Assembly (NCBI GenBank): GCA_037178975.1
Contig: JASJZH010000001.1
Location: 434,001 to 498,000, forward strand
DNA from: Oscheius tipulae
Taxonomy: Eukaryota; Nematoda; Chromadorea; Rhabditida; Rhabditidae
Reading direction: 5' to 3'
Length of the DNA stretch: 64,000 nt
Shown: piece by piece, positions 36,766 to 47,037 of the stretch
Layout: each line of letters starts with the position of its first letter
How positions within the stretch are numbered: the first letter of the stretch is position 1
Made by a program: the position numbers and the translations under genes
Notes under the pieces: generated by a model
What the model was told of the DNA's origin: nothing
What the model saw: the letters and a program-made list of their open reading frames with translations, nothing else
Databases searched by the model: none

Positions 36766-37221
36766 ACTTTTTAAGAGAGCAGTAGAATCTGTACATAAAC
36801 TACGTGTAAAAAATTTACATCTACTTAGAGAGTCATGAGATAGAGGGACAGAGAAAGAGAGGGAGAGAGATAGAGAGACAGAGAGACAGAGGGACAGAAC
36901 GATGTGGTTACGGTCCACCATAAGATACATAGTCATCTGATCAAGAGCTAAGAGAAGAACTTTGTCGTAGAACAGCAGAAGAATCTGACCAATGCGGGTC
37001 CGGGGTAAAGGAGAAGCTCGAATACTCGTCCTCCTTTATCCCGATCTTCTCTCAAAAAAACACGAATGACTATCATTTCTGTCTCTATCTGTCTCACTAT
37101 CTGTCTATTTCTCTGTCTCTGTTTCTATGTCCTTCTGTCTTTTCTCTCTTTCTCTCTGTATGTTTGTCTTTTTGTCCTTGAGAAGAGAAGAGTGGCCAGA
37201 GAGCTTGGGAACGAGAAGAAG

Positions 37222-37330
37222 GTTATGTCTTCTAGCTGGCAGAAGCAACGTTCTCCCAGAGACGCAACTTGCAACTGACTCGATTCGGCTTGACTTGCAA
37301 AGAGTAAATGCTGTCACAAAGTAACTGACA
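37222..37330 (+). repeat. Degenerate copy of the kinase-kelch 5'-flank repeat
   Basis: It shares 'ggcagaagcaacgttctccca', 'aactgactcgatt-ggcttgacttgc' with the units at 1106-2320 but has lost the hairpin core. Unlike the other copies it is not directly upstream of a kinase-kelch exon: it lies beyond the 3' end of copy 2. Confidence 0.6.
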
Positions 37331-37679
37331 AATAGGCAATTAAGACTTCACACAGATTGCAAAAGCTCCAGTTTATGGTATTGTCCCTCCACAAAACTGT
37401 TCGGAGCCCATGCTTTGGCTGTCTCTCCAAAGCCATTAAATTGACAGAAACTCTAACTTTCCGGTCAGGATGTAGTAGACCTAATAAAGAGAACAAAAAA
37501 TATCCAATCTGGCCTTAGAATGACGTTAGGAGGACTAAAAGCGAGGCGGGGTGGTAGACTGTTTTAAAGGGAAAGCAGTCGATCGCCCTTGGAGAAAGAA
37601 TCACAGAGGAAGTTTGCCCTGTATTTGTCTGTTCAACTGCATAACGATTTCCAAATCCAATATAGTTCAAGGTTTATTT

Positions 37680-40600
37680 CTAACAAGACCACTTCAGAAG
37701 TTGTTTAGCTAGATCACCAGTTGCAGTTACAGTGGTAGAAGCTGTAAGTCCAAAGGGCATGCGAGGCATTTCAGTCCAGGACGTTCCATTAAAACTTTCT
37801 ACTTTATCCGAGAAACTATCTCCTCCTTCGTTACCGCCAGCAACAAATAGTGAATTTCCACAGGTAAAGATGGCAGCAGAATAACGCCAAGACTTTAGTC
37901 GTGGCAGTGTCTTCAAAGACGGCATTTCAGCAAGGTTTGACGCGTAGACACCCGTATTGTCAAAGAAAACCAGTTCGTTTTTGTATGTGACAGTTGGGGT
38001 GGGTGAACAGCGAACAGGAAAGCGCAGGCTCCCATACGTCCATTCGTCTTTCACAGTGTCATAGTATGCAGCTTCCATAAGATAATTCAAGCCTCTACCA
38101 AATACGTAGAGTTTGTTGTTAAAGACAGTAATCCTTTCAATAATCATAGCTTCTTTGATGCGCCTACAAAGGTAATCTAAGGTTTTGACACTAGGTTTTG
38201 ATACAGTCATTTATAACTTTTTTCTAGCCATTCGGCTTTCTGAGCTATCCTTCTTTTCATTCCGCGGATGGTAAGTCTCTCGTCCTGACAGCGTAAAATT
38301 CGATTGTCCGCGTAAGACATAACAGCGCTCCAGAAAAAAAAATGAGCAAGAAGATCAAAACTTATTGTCTGGATTGACTAAAACCTATAAAGAACTCACG
38401 CCAAATGATTCCAGGAATTTTCCACGGGGTCGAAAGCTAATATCACCTCACACATATCCTCTCGCACAACGACGTAAATTTTGCTTCTGTATGCGACGAT
38501 TCGCAAAAACTTATAGGTTCGTCCATTTGGGATACGGGTCAGTTTAATCCATGATCTTTTTTCCGGATACAGCTTGAACAAGCCTACATCCATCCTTTCT
38601 CCACCGAAAGCATAGAGCTCTTCATCAAGTACCACAGCTCCGCTGAGAAGATCGGGCATTCTCACATCCAGTCTTTTCCAGGTTTTCGTACTATGTTCGA
38701 AAGCTAGAATAGTCTTATTTGTCTGATTGTTGTCTCGATAGCCGCCGATCAGCAGTGTCTGCAGAACATTGTGAATCACGATAAATATGAGAGCAGCCTA
38801 CTAGTTCGGAACCAGAAGAGTTTTGTATTTCCGATGAGAGAGGACGACTAGGAGGTGTGGCTGAAACAAGTAAATGGGTAAACTGTCGGGCCATTTATCC
38901 GGGAGATTATATAGGTAGCCGCAACCAAAGACTCACGACTTTTTGCAATGTATTGTCTGGCGTTGTTATCATTGGTCATTAGAGAGCCCATGCTCTCTAT
39001 CAATAAAGCCTTTTGTGCTTTTGGGGAGTTAGGTGACACATTAGTTTCACTTCCCAACTTGACGGCAGTGATTGTAAAGTCACTTGCTTTTGGGCGCAGT
39101 GTATACTGGACTTCCAAAGATCTGAAAGTGTGGATCGGAACAGACATAGACAGAGATAGAAGTCCATTTTTGAGAGTTTTGCTCTACGTTGACACTGGCA
39201 GACAGGGCTTTTCTTCAATAGAAAGAAACAAACACCTACCTCAAGATCAAGTTTTTCATCTCCTCCTCCATTCTCAATTCAATTTTAGGCCTAGTTCCAT
39301 TAATAATGCTAATGCCGAGACTAAATGCGGACAAACTATTGTGCTCATAGAAAGGCTTTCTAAAACTTATGTATTTTCTTAATGCTTCTGTTTCGATACT
39401 TTCTGTGAAACATTTCCCAGGTTGAAATACCAAGCGAATACACGTCGGCTGCAGAATTCACTCCCTGATCGTTAATGGCTTCTGGTGCCATATACACGAT
39501 CGTTCCCATGCTAAAATAAGCAGTGACAAATGGCATTCGACTTACAAACAAGTGTTTTTCTCAGTGGTTATGGCATCCGGCTTCGCCAATCCAAAGTCGC
39601 TGATTTTCAAAATGTTGATAGTTTCTCCAAGAAGCATGCTAAATTCGGAGTATCAAAATTGCTATGGTTTACTTTGTCAATGCGAACAAAGAATTACATG
39701 GTAAGGTTTTTCAGTTGACCAGAATGACAGAATCAAGAGAGGTAGACAGGGTGACGGCAAAGGGAACAGTGAAAAAGAAGCGAAGTTCACAAGACTATAG
39801 TACGACGGTGTCTGATGTGCCCACAATGACGTCACGTAGATTTGACAGAAAGCTATCCTACTTCGGTAATGGTTCATGGAGCGGTAGATTCATGTAAAAT
39901 ACAAACATTGCTCACAATAAATATACAATACAAAGGCAGTAGGGTTGACAATACAATATTATCGAGCAGTAAGCGATCGAAATCGTTCCTCGTCGTCTAG
40001 CCAGTTCACTGGGGGGCGACGACAGAACGTGAGATTTTTGGTGTTTCACATAAACAACTTACTTTCTTGTATTGACATCACGATGAATAATGTTTTGGCT
40101 GTGAAGATAGGCAATCCCACGACCGGCCTGTTGAATCCAAGAATACACTTGGTTGTCATTGTACTGTATAGACAGGTTATGAATAACTAAACTAGCAAAA
40201 GAAGTGACACTACCAACAAAAGATTCACCTGCAGACAAGCTTCCGTTAGCCATAAATTCCATGACATATCCGCTGCGCATAGCATCGGTTCCGTCTTCAA
40301 AGTAGAACAAGCCTAATAGGCGAACAATGTTTTGGTGACAAATCACCTGAACATCATTCGAGATAGGCTAAAGTTCGCAATTCGCATTTTTAGACTTTTT
40401 GATCTTCTGCGATGTTGAAGTATAGACCAAGGGCCACAATTTTGAAGATTATTGAAAACACAAAATGATGTCTTGTAGTCGAAAAATGCGAATACGTAAA
40501 TGTCTATGTAGACAGTGCCTCTATTCGAATCTCTACGGTACTTACTTTGACCAAGGTTTTGACTTCCTGTTCACTGTACTTATTCGGACTTGCGAACACC

Positions 40601-40752
40601 TTGACCATGACTTCCCTAATGCGAAATTAAATCTTTAATCAGAAAGAAACCTCACCCGTGGATGTCATGCTTAGCCGCGTAAAGAACTCCTTCACCGCCC
40701 GCATCTTTCTGTATCAGCTCGGAAAAGTGGCCTCTGGTGAAGCGAGTAACAG
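37680..40752 (-). CDS. Kinase-kelch fusion protein, copy 2
   Basis: Eleven minus-strand exons: 40752-40656, 40615-40546, 40346-40229, 40186-40063, 39638-39546, 39510-39400, 39359-39240, 39121-38937, 38860-38802, 38758-38400, 38163-37680. They give 605 codons, with every donor and acceptor intact (intron 4 donor gtaagt). The kinase motifs match copy 1 (VMVKVF, HRDVN, DFGLAKP, YMAPEAINDQG), and the kelch repeats are complete (TLLIGGYRD, LYVFGRGL, LFVAGGNEGG). One codon is missing from exon 2 relative to the others. The 350-bp 5'-flank repeat carried by copies 1 and 3 is absent: only about 60 bp of common flank (40761-40822) remain, directly next to exon 1. AATAAA follows the stop (37678-37673). 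The start codon is not identified, as in the other copies. Confidence 0.82.
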
Positions 40753-40760
40753 CTAAAACA

Positions 40761-41008
40761 GTATGTGAAGAGTTTTGAAAGGTACCTGTTTCAGCTGGTT
40801 CCAAACTATAGGAAGACATTCAGGGCCAAGGCTACGGGATTTTCTGTCTGTCTATCGTGTCGTAAACACGACAATCTGTGTCGTAAAATCCCCACCGTTA
40901 TCAGCAAAATCCAAGTCTTCTCACTTTTTTTCTTTTTGGACAAACTGAATGTCTTCGTACAGTTTGGAGCCAGCTGAAACAGGTGCCTTTCAAAATTCTT
41001 CACATACA
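40761..41008. repeat. Junction of the head-to-head kinase-kelch duplication
   Basis: 40761-40822 is the reverse complement, with few changes, of 40947-41008. The arms flank a 124-nt spacer that itself holds a small palindrome (cgtgtcgtaaacacg, about 40857-40871). Copies 2 and 3 diverge from this point. Confidence 0.85.
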
Positions 41009-41194
41009 AGTTAGGCCGCTTTGAACCCATTTCCCATTCCTCGACCCAACTCCCTGTCCAAGTAATGCTAACGCCCCTTGGGGCTCAATGCCAGTAATAA
41101 TCCGATTCTTTCAAAACTGCTCGATTTCTAATTCCTTCTGTCCAACTGTCGTGACCCTTTCCTCTCACTTCAACCTGTCCGCATTCCCAATCGA

Positions 41195-41356
41195 GGTACC
41201 GTGACAGAAGCAACATCCTCCCAACGAAGCTACTTCCCGAACTGACTCGATTTGGCTTGACTTGCCAACAATTAGTGTGAGCACAAAATAGTGCACACTA
41301 ATTGGCAATATTGGCTTCAGACAGACAGACAGAGACGCGAGGACAATTTAAAATAG
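41195..41356 (+). repeat. 5'-flank hairpin repeat before kinase-kelch copy 3
   Basis: One unit of the repeat seen three times before copy 1, with the AATTAGTGTG...CACACTAATT inverted core intact. It ends about 10 nt before the first recognisable exon. Confidence 0.75.
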
Positions 41357-41366
41357 ATTGTTTTAG

Positions 41367-44300
41367 CTGTTACTCGCTTCACCAGAGGCCACTTTTCCGA
41401 GCTGATACAGAAAGATGCGGGCGGTGAAGGAGTTCTTTACGCGGCTAAGCATGACATCCACGGGTGAGGGTTCTTTCTGACTAGAATTTTAATTTCGCAA
41501 TAGGAACGTCATGGTCAAGGTGTTCACAAGACCGGATAAAAAGTACAGTGAACAGGAAGTCAAAACATTGGTCAAAGTGAGTACTGTAGTGATTCGAATA
41601 GAGGCAGTCTAAATACACAATTACGTATTCGCATTTTCCGACTACAAGACATCATTTTTTGTTTTCAATATTCTTTAAAGTTGTAGCCCTAGGTCTATAA
41701 TTCAACATCGCAGTAAATCAAAAAGTCTAAAAATGCGAATTGTGAACTTTAACCTGTTTCGAACAATATTCAGGTGATTTGTCACCAAAACATTGTTCGC
41801 CTATTGGGCACTTTCTACTTTGAAGACGGAACCGATGCTATGCGCAGCGGATATGTCATGGAATTTATGGCTAACGGAAGCTTGTCTGCAGGTGAATCTT
41901 TTGTTGGTAGCGTCACTTCTTTTGCTAGTTTAGTTATTCATAACCTGTCTATACAGTACAATGACAACCAAGTGTATTCTTGGATTCAACAGGCCGGTCG
42001 TGGGATTGCCTATCTTCACAGCCAAAACATTATTCATCGTGATGTCAATACAAGAAAATGAGTTGTTTATATTTTAATTGTGTGGAAGTGTGTTCAAAGA
42101 ATGGGAAGCGAGCACAATGGGTAAGAGAGTTGGGGTTGTGAGATGAGGTGAGTTCAAAACTAGGAAGGATGTGGGAAGTTATTTCAACGGATGGAAAGAG
42201 GGTTCAAGGGATAGGAGAGTGGGTTTATTGAGAGGGTAGAGGGTGCAATGGAAGAGAAGTTGATTCTAAATTTCGGAAGTGGGTTGAGAGATAGGAAGTG
42301 GGATTGAGGGATAGAAAGTGGTTTCAAAAGATGGGAAGTGGGCTCAATGAGCCCCGAAGGAGCAAAACAACGAAAAAAGAAACGTGTAAGGCACTTGTCA
42401 CAGAGGTAGGGAAAACTTTGGACAACCCGGGATCGTTTCATTCGAAATGCACTGCTCTACTACTGAGCTAGCGATCCGCTCTTTTATTGAATTGTACGTG
42501 AAGCCGCCATTCCTGAACTGCCCGTCCTCTCAAGTCAAGGCTCCGCACGACAGTCCTCAGAGCCCCACCCAATGTAGTTTTTCCCATATGGCTTATATAT
42601 AGGTGGTCATGGCGCATGGTCGGCAGGAACTAATAACTAATTACAATGCTACAGGCGGAAAGAGTAGGAGAAGAATATCGCTGGTGGCAGCGACAGTCGG
42701 GTCGTCTCGAGTCCATTTCGAATCAGACTCGGTATCGAGTCGAATTGACCAAGTATACTGTCCACTACTGTTGATTCTGTCATTCTGGTCAACTGAAAAA
42801 CCTTACCATGTAATTCTTTGTTCGCATTGACAAAGTAAACCATAGCAATTTTGATACTCCGAATTTAGCATGCTTCTTGGAGAAACTATCAACATTTTGA
42901 AAATCAGCGACTTTGGATTGGCGAAGCCGGATGCCATAACCACTGAGAAAAACACTTGTTTGTAAGTCGAATGCCATTTGTCACTGCTTATTTTAGCATG
43001 GGAACGATCGTGTATATGGCACCAGAAGCCATTAACGATCAGGGAGTGAATTCTGCAGCCGACGTGTATTCGCTTGGTATTTCAACCTGGGAAATGTTTC
43101 ACAGAAAGTATCGAAACAGAAGCATTAAGAAAATACATAAGTTTTAGAAAGCCTTTCTATGAGCACAATAGTTTGTCCGCATTTAGTCTCGGCATTAGCA
43201 TTATTAATGGAACTAGGCCTAAAATTGAATTGAGAATGGAGGAGGAGATGAAAAACTTGATCTTGAGGTAGGTGTTTGTTTCGTTCTATTGAAGAAAAGC
43301 CCCCCCCAGGTGGTTGATCCATTCTAAGAAGAGCCCTGTTTTCAGATCTTTGGAAGCCCAGTCAAAACTGCGCCCAAAAGCAAATGATTTCACAACCATT
43401 GCCGTCAAGCTAAAAAGTGAAACTAATGTATCATCTAACGCCCCAAAGGCACAAAAGGCTTTTGCAAAAAGATGTGAGTTTTTGCTTGTGGCTACATATA
43501 CATTCTCCCGTTTGCCGATTTACTTGTTTCAGCCACACCTCCTAGTCGTCCTCTCTCATCGGAAATACAAAACTCTTCTGGTTCCGAACTAGTAGGCTGC
43601 TCTCATATTTATCGTGATTCACAATGTTCTGCAGACACTGCTGATCGGCGGCTATCGAGACACTTTCGACGAACATGAAACTATTCTAGCTTTCGAACAT
43701 AGTACAAAAACCTGGAAAGAGCTGGATGTTGAAATAGACGAATTTGTCAACGGAGCTGTGGTACTTGATGAAGAGCTCTATGCTTTCGCTGCAGATAAGC
43801 TCCGTCCGGGGGGCTTGTTCAAGCTGAATCCGTTAAATAGATCATGGATTGAACTGACACATCTCCCCAATGGAAGTCCTAAGCGTTTCCAAAGCGTTGC
43901 CTACAGAAGCAAAATTTACGTCGTTGTGCGAGAGGATATTTGCGAGGCGGTATTAGCTTTCGACCCCGTGGAAAATTCCTGGAATCAATTGGCGTGAGTT
44001 CTTTATAGGTTTTAGTCAATCCAGACAATAAGTTTTGATCTTCTTACTCTTTTTTTTCTGGAGCGCTGTTATGTCTTACGCGGACAATCGAATTTTACGC
44101 TGTCAGGACGAGAGACTTACCATCCGCGGAATGAAAAGAAGGATAGCTCAGAAAGCCGAATGGCTAGAAAAAAGTTATAAATGACTGTATCAAAACCTAT
44201 TGTCAAAACCTTAGATTACCTTTGTAGGCGCATCAAAGAAGCTATGATTATTGAAGGGATAACTGTCTTAAACGATAAACTATACATATTTGGTAGAGAT

Positions 44301-44726
44301 TTGGATTCGCGTATTGAAGCTGGATACTACGACACTATGGAAGACGAATGGACGTATTTGAACCTGGACTTTACTGTTCAGTTTTCATACATCCAAGCTG
44401 TCACATACAAAAACGAAGTGGTTTTCTTTGACCATAGTGATGTCTACGCGTCAAACCTTGCTGTAAAAACGCCTTTGAAGAAACTGCCACGACTAAAGCC
44501 TTGGCGTTATTCTGCTGCCGTCTTTACCTGTGGAAATTCACTATTTGTTGCTGGCGGTAACGAAGGAATAAGCGACTTTTCGCTTGTTCGATCTACGGAT
44601 AAAGTGGAAAGTTTTGATGGAACGGCATGGAATGAAATGCCTTGCATGCCCTATGAGCTCAATGCTCATGGCACTGTAACTGTAACTGGTGATCTGGCTA
44701 AACAGCTTTTAAAGTGGTCTTGTTAG
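41367..44726 (+). CDS. Kinase-kelch fusion protein, copy 3 (mutated splice donor)
   Basis: Eleven exons: 41367-41463, 41504-41576, 41774-41891, 41934-42057, 42869-42961, 42997-43107, 43148-43267, 43346-43473, 43533-43591, 43635-43993, 44228-44726. Together they keep an open frame of 592 codons. Kinase and kelch motifs are as in copy 1. Exon 8 lacks 57 nt (19 codons) present in copies 1 and 2. The donor of intron 4 reads ATGAGT where copies 1 and 2 have GTGAGT/GTAAGT (42058). Without a GT, read-through meets a TGA immediately and ends the protein in the catalytic loop. Either this copy is newly inactivated or an alternative donor is used. No AATAAA follows the stop. The otherwise intact frame suggests recent loss. 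Confidence 0.75.
42415..42485 (-). pseudogene. tRNA-like remnant in intron 4 of kinase-kelch copy 3
   Basis: The minus strand has an A-box-like TAGCTCAGTAGTAGAGC and an anticodon-like loop TTTCGAA, but the T arm is degraded. The same remnant, with an 18-bp loss, lies in copy 1 (about 3395-3447), so it predates the duplication. Confidence 0.4.
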
Positions 44727-44879
44727 AAACAAACTTTGAATTAAATCGAATTTGGAAATGTGCAGTTGAACAGACAAACACAGGGCAAAGTCTCTTTATG
44801 ACTCTCTCCTCCAGGGCGATCGACTGCTTTCCCTTCGAAACAGGCTACCACTCCGCCTCGTTTTCAGTCCTAAGGTCAT

Positions 44880-45000
44880 TCCGAGGACGGAGATACGGAG
44901 AGACAGAGAGATAATAGCCCACTGTTCAGCACAATCAGCAGTAGGAGGAATGGTAAACGACACAGGTTGTGAATGCAGACACGTGATTGTTTGCGGAAAG
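44880..45000 (-). pseudogene. Decayed copy of the secreted cysteine-rich peptide gene
   Basis: The minus strand resembles the 5' flank and signal-peptide exon of the gene at 6538-6856 (tactgctgattgtgctgaac, tgggctatt-tctctc). The ATG is lost, and the cysteine-rich exon is gone through a deletion that joins the remnant to the 3' flank. It occupies the same place relative to kinase-kelch copy 3, so the peptide gene was duplicated with its neighbour and then lost. Confidence 0.6.
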
Positions 45001-45394
45001 CAAATGGAACATCTACAAGTTAGCTAATCAGAGCACTATTCAGAGACATATGGTCGGTGGTGGGAGAGGGAGTGATCAAGAGTCGAGAGGCTTCTGTTAC
45101 TAGGAAAGCGGCGAAGCCACCTTTTATCGATTCTAAGCAAGACTAAAGTGCTGGTTTTCAAGTAAAAAAAATAACGTTCACCCTGCTGTTTAAGATTACC
45201 TTTGCAGCATTTCTGTGTTATTACATTTGCTATTGCAAGTTTTTTTAGCTTAGAAGTAAACAAGTCGGAAGAGGTCAAGAAGTTTGAGAATAAAGGCACT
45301 CTTTTATGGATTTTTCTGAATAAACAAGGTTTAAATTAGGGCAAAGCATTGTAGAAAGTAGAATACCAAGAAGCATTTGTGTTACTCACCCCAG

Positions 45395-45718
45395 GAGATG
45401 ACGACAGAATAGAATCTGAGAACCAACGAGTCTCATACCCTCGATGATTTGCTCAACTCCACGGCTAAACGGGAGAATGGATCGGAGAAGTTTTTCAAGA
45501 AGGTCAACTCCAAACATTCTACCGGATTCGAAGATCTCTCGGGCGAGTACAACTGGCCCATGGTTCTATATGTCTTCTTTTTTTTCGCGCTCTGTGCAGT
45601 GACTCTCTGGAAAGGAATAAAGATCCTCGAGAAGACTGCCTACATGAGTCCCTCTGCGTCACATCGTCGTGGCCATTTTCGGGTCATTCTGCTCATTGAC
45701 GACTTCTTCTTCAGCTGA
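45395..45718 (+). pseudogene. Single-pass membrane protein block with early in-frame TAG
   Basis: After a CACCCCAG acceptor, GAG-ATG-ACG-ACA-GAA is followed by TAG. The same frame then stays open for about 100 codons (NESHTLDDLLNSTAKRENG, FFKKVNSKHSTGFEDLSG). It includes one membrane span (WPMVLYVFFFFALCAVTLW) and ends at TGA 45716-45718. The coding look and the start context suggest a real small tail-anchored-type gene with a premature stop, but the family is not recognised. An initiation site after the stop is also possible. Confidence 0.35.
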
Positions 45719-45821
45719 AGCTACAGGTTAGTTTGTTTTATCAATCCTTCTACGGAAAGTGCTCGATGTTTGCGTCTCTTTTTCTTTCTGTCTCTCTGTT
45801 GAGAATCGTTTATTCCTTCTC

Positions 45822-46556
45822 GACAAATATTTCGCTTCAGTTTGTGCTCACTTGAAACATTTGCTGCTGCTCCGAATGGTCGCCTCCTCTACTATCCCAG
45901 GTCATGTTGTTTTTCTCTTCAAGTAGTCTACCCGAATCAGATCTCTTGCACTGATCAGGCCAAGTTTCCTTTTAAGTAGACTGCTCAAGCCATTCCCTCT
46001 TTCGCAATGGCTCTTTCATTCCTTTCTTTTGTCTCAAGAATAGGGCCTGGACGGGTCCTGAGTAACTCAGGTCTGAACACACTCGGTCTTCGAACCGAGA
46101 GCCGCATCGGGCTGCGGTAGAGATCTTCTTTCAGGAGTTCGACAAAAACGTCGTCGAACGGACTGGGAAAACTACCACACCTCAAGAATTGATCAACAGT
46201 CGATCGATGCCCATGAATGGGAAGCTGGAACTATCGCTACAGCTTGAGTCCCAGATTTTTATTTTTCTCTTTGTCTTTTCTCTATATTTATGTCTTTCGT
46301 TCTCTCTGATTCCCTCTCTTTCTGTATCTTTATCTATTAATTTTTATGTCTTTCTAAAATCTTTCTCGCTGTCTCTCCGTCTTTATGTCTCTCTGTCTTT
46401 TTCTCGGGATCCGCCCTGGTCACTGCAAAAGATCTGATTCTGGTAGACTACTTGAAGAGAAAAGCAACATGACCTGGGATAGTAGAGGAGGTAACCATCC
46501 TAAGCAACAGCAAACGTTCCAAGTGAGCACAAATTGAAGCTAAGTGTTTGTCGAAT
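45822..46556. mobile_element. Foldback-type element with ~135-bp inverted ends
   Basis: 45822-45958 is the reverse complement of about 46412-46556 at high identity (for example tttgtgctcactt, cctcctctactatcccaggtc, tcttcaagtagtctacc). The 450-bp interior has small palindromes (cctgagtaactcagg, tcggtcttcgaaccga) and a TCTCTG stretch, but no transposase frame. The size and structure fit a non-autonomous DNA transposon or foldback element. Target duplications could not be recognised. Confidence 0.65.
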
Positions 46557-47037
46557 CTTCTTGTCAGAGAGTTATCTTGACAAGACAAGGAAAGCACTTT
46601 CTTCTTTGAAGTCTTTTGAAAGAACTCTTCTCATTAGAGACAAAAGGAATAAACGCTTCACAACAGAGGCAGAAGGACAGAGGACCCCAAATTTGCTCTG
46701 GGTCTTCTGAAGGACCTCGACGCTGACCGATATTGTGAGCAACCTCGCGCCAACATAATAGTAAGAGAACATTTATTGTAGTAGACATATGACAGTAGTT
46801 TGACAATTTTCAGCCTATAAAGCTACAGTAATCATCCAGGGGGAAGATTTGATAATTTGTGGCTAGAAAAGACATGTACTTGTGTAATTCGCTGAGTAGC
46901 GGTGGACGGCCCGTTTTATAGAAGAGAGAGAGAGAGCGGGGTTGATAAAAAAAATGTGTCTCAAATGGCACCAGAATAATTTGGAAGAAATACCCTTAGT
47001 GAAGGCAAGAAATGTGTATGGCTAGCGACCCATAAGT

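Noticed and set aside
18721..45718. TAG reassigned to a sense codon
   Set aside because: TAG terminates the kinase-kelch genes, SNRK, semaphorin, MAP3K and the 35.85-kb gene at expected ends, so reassignment does not fit.
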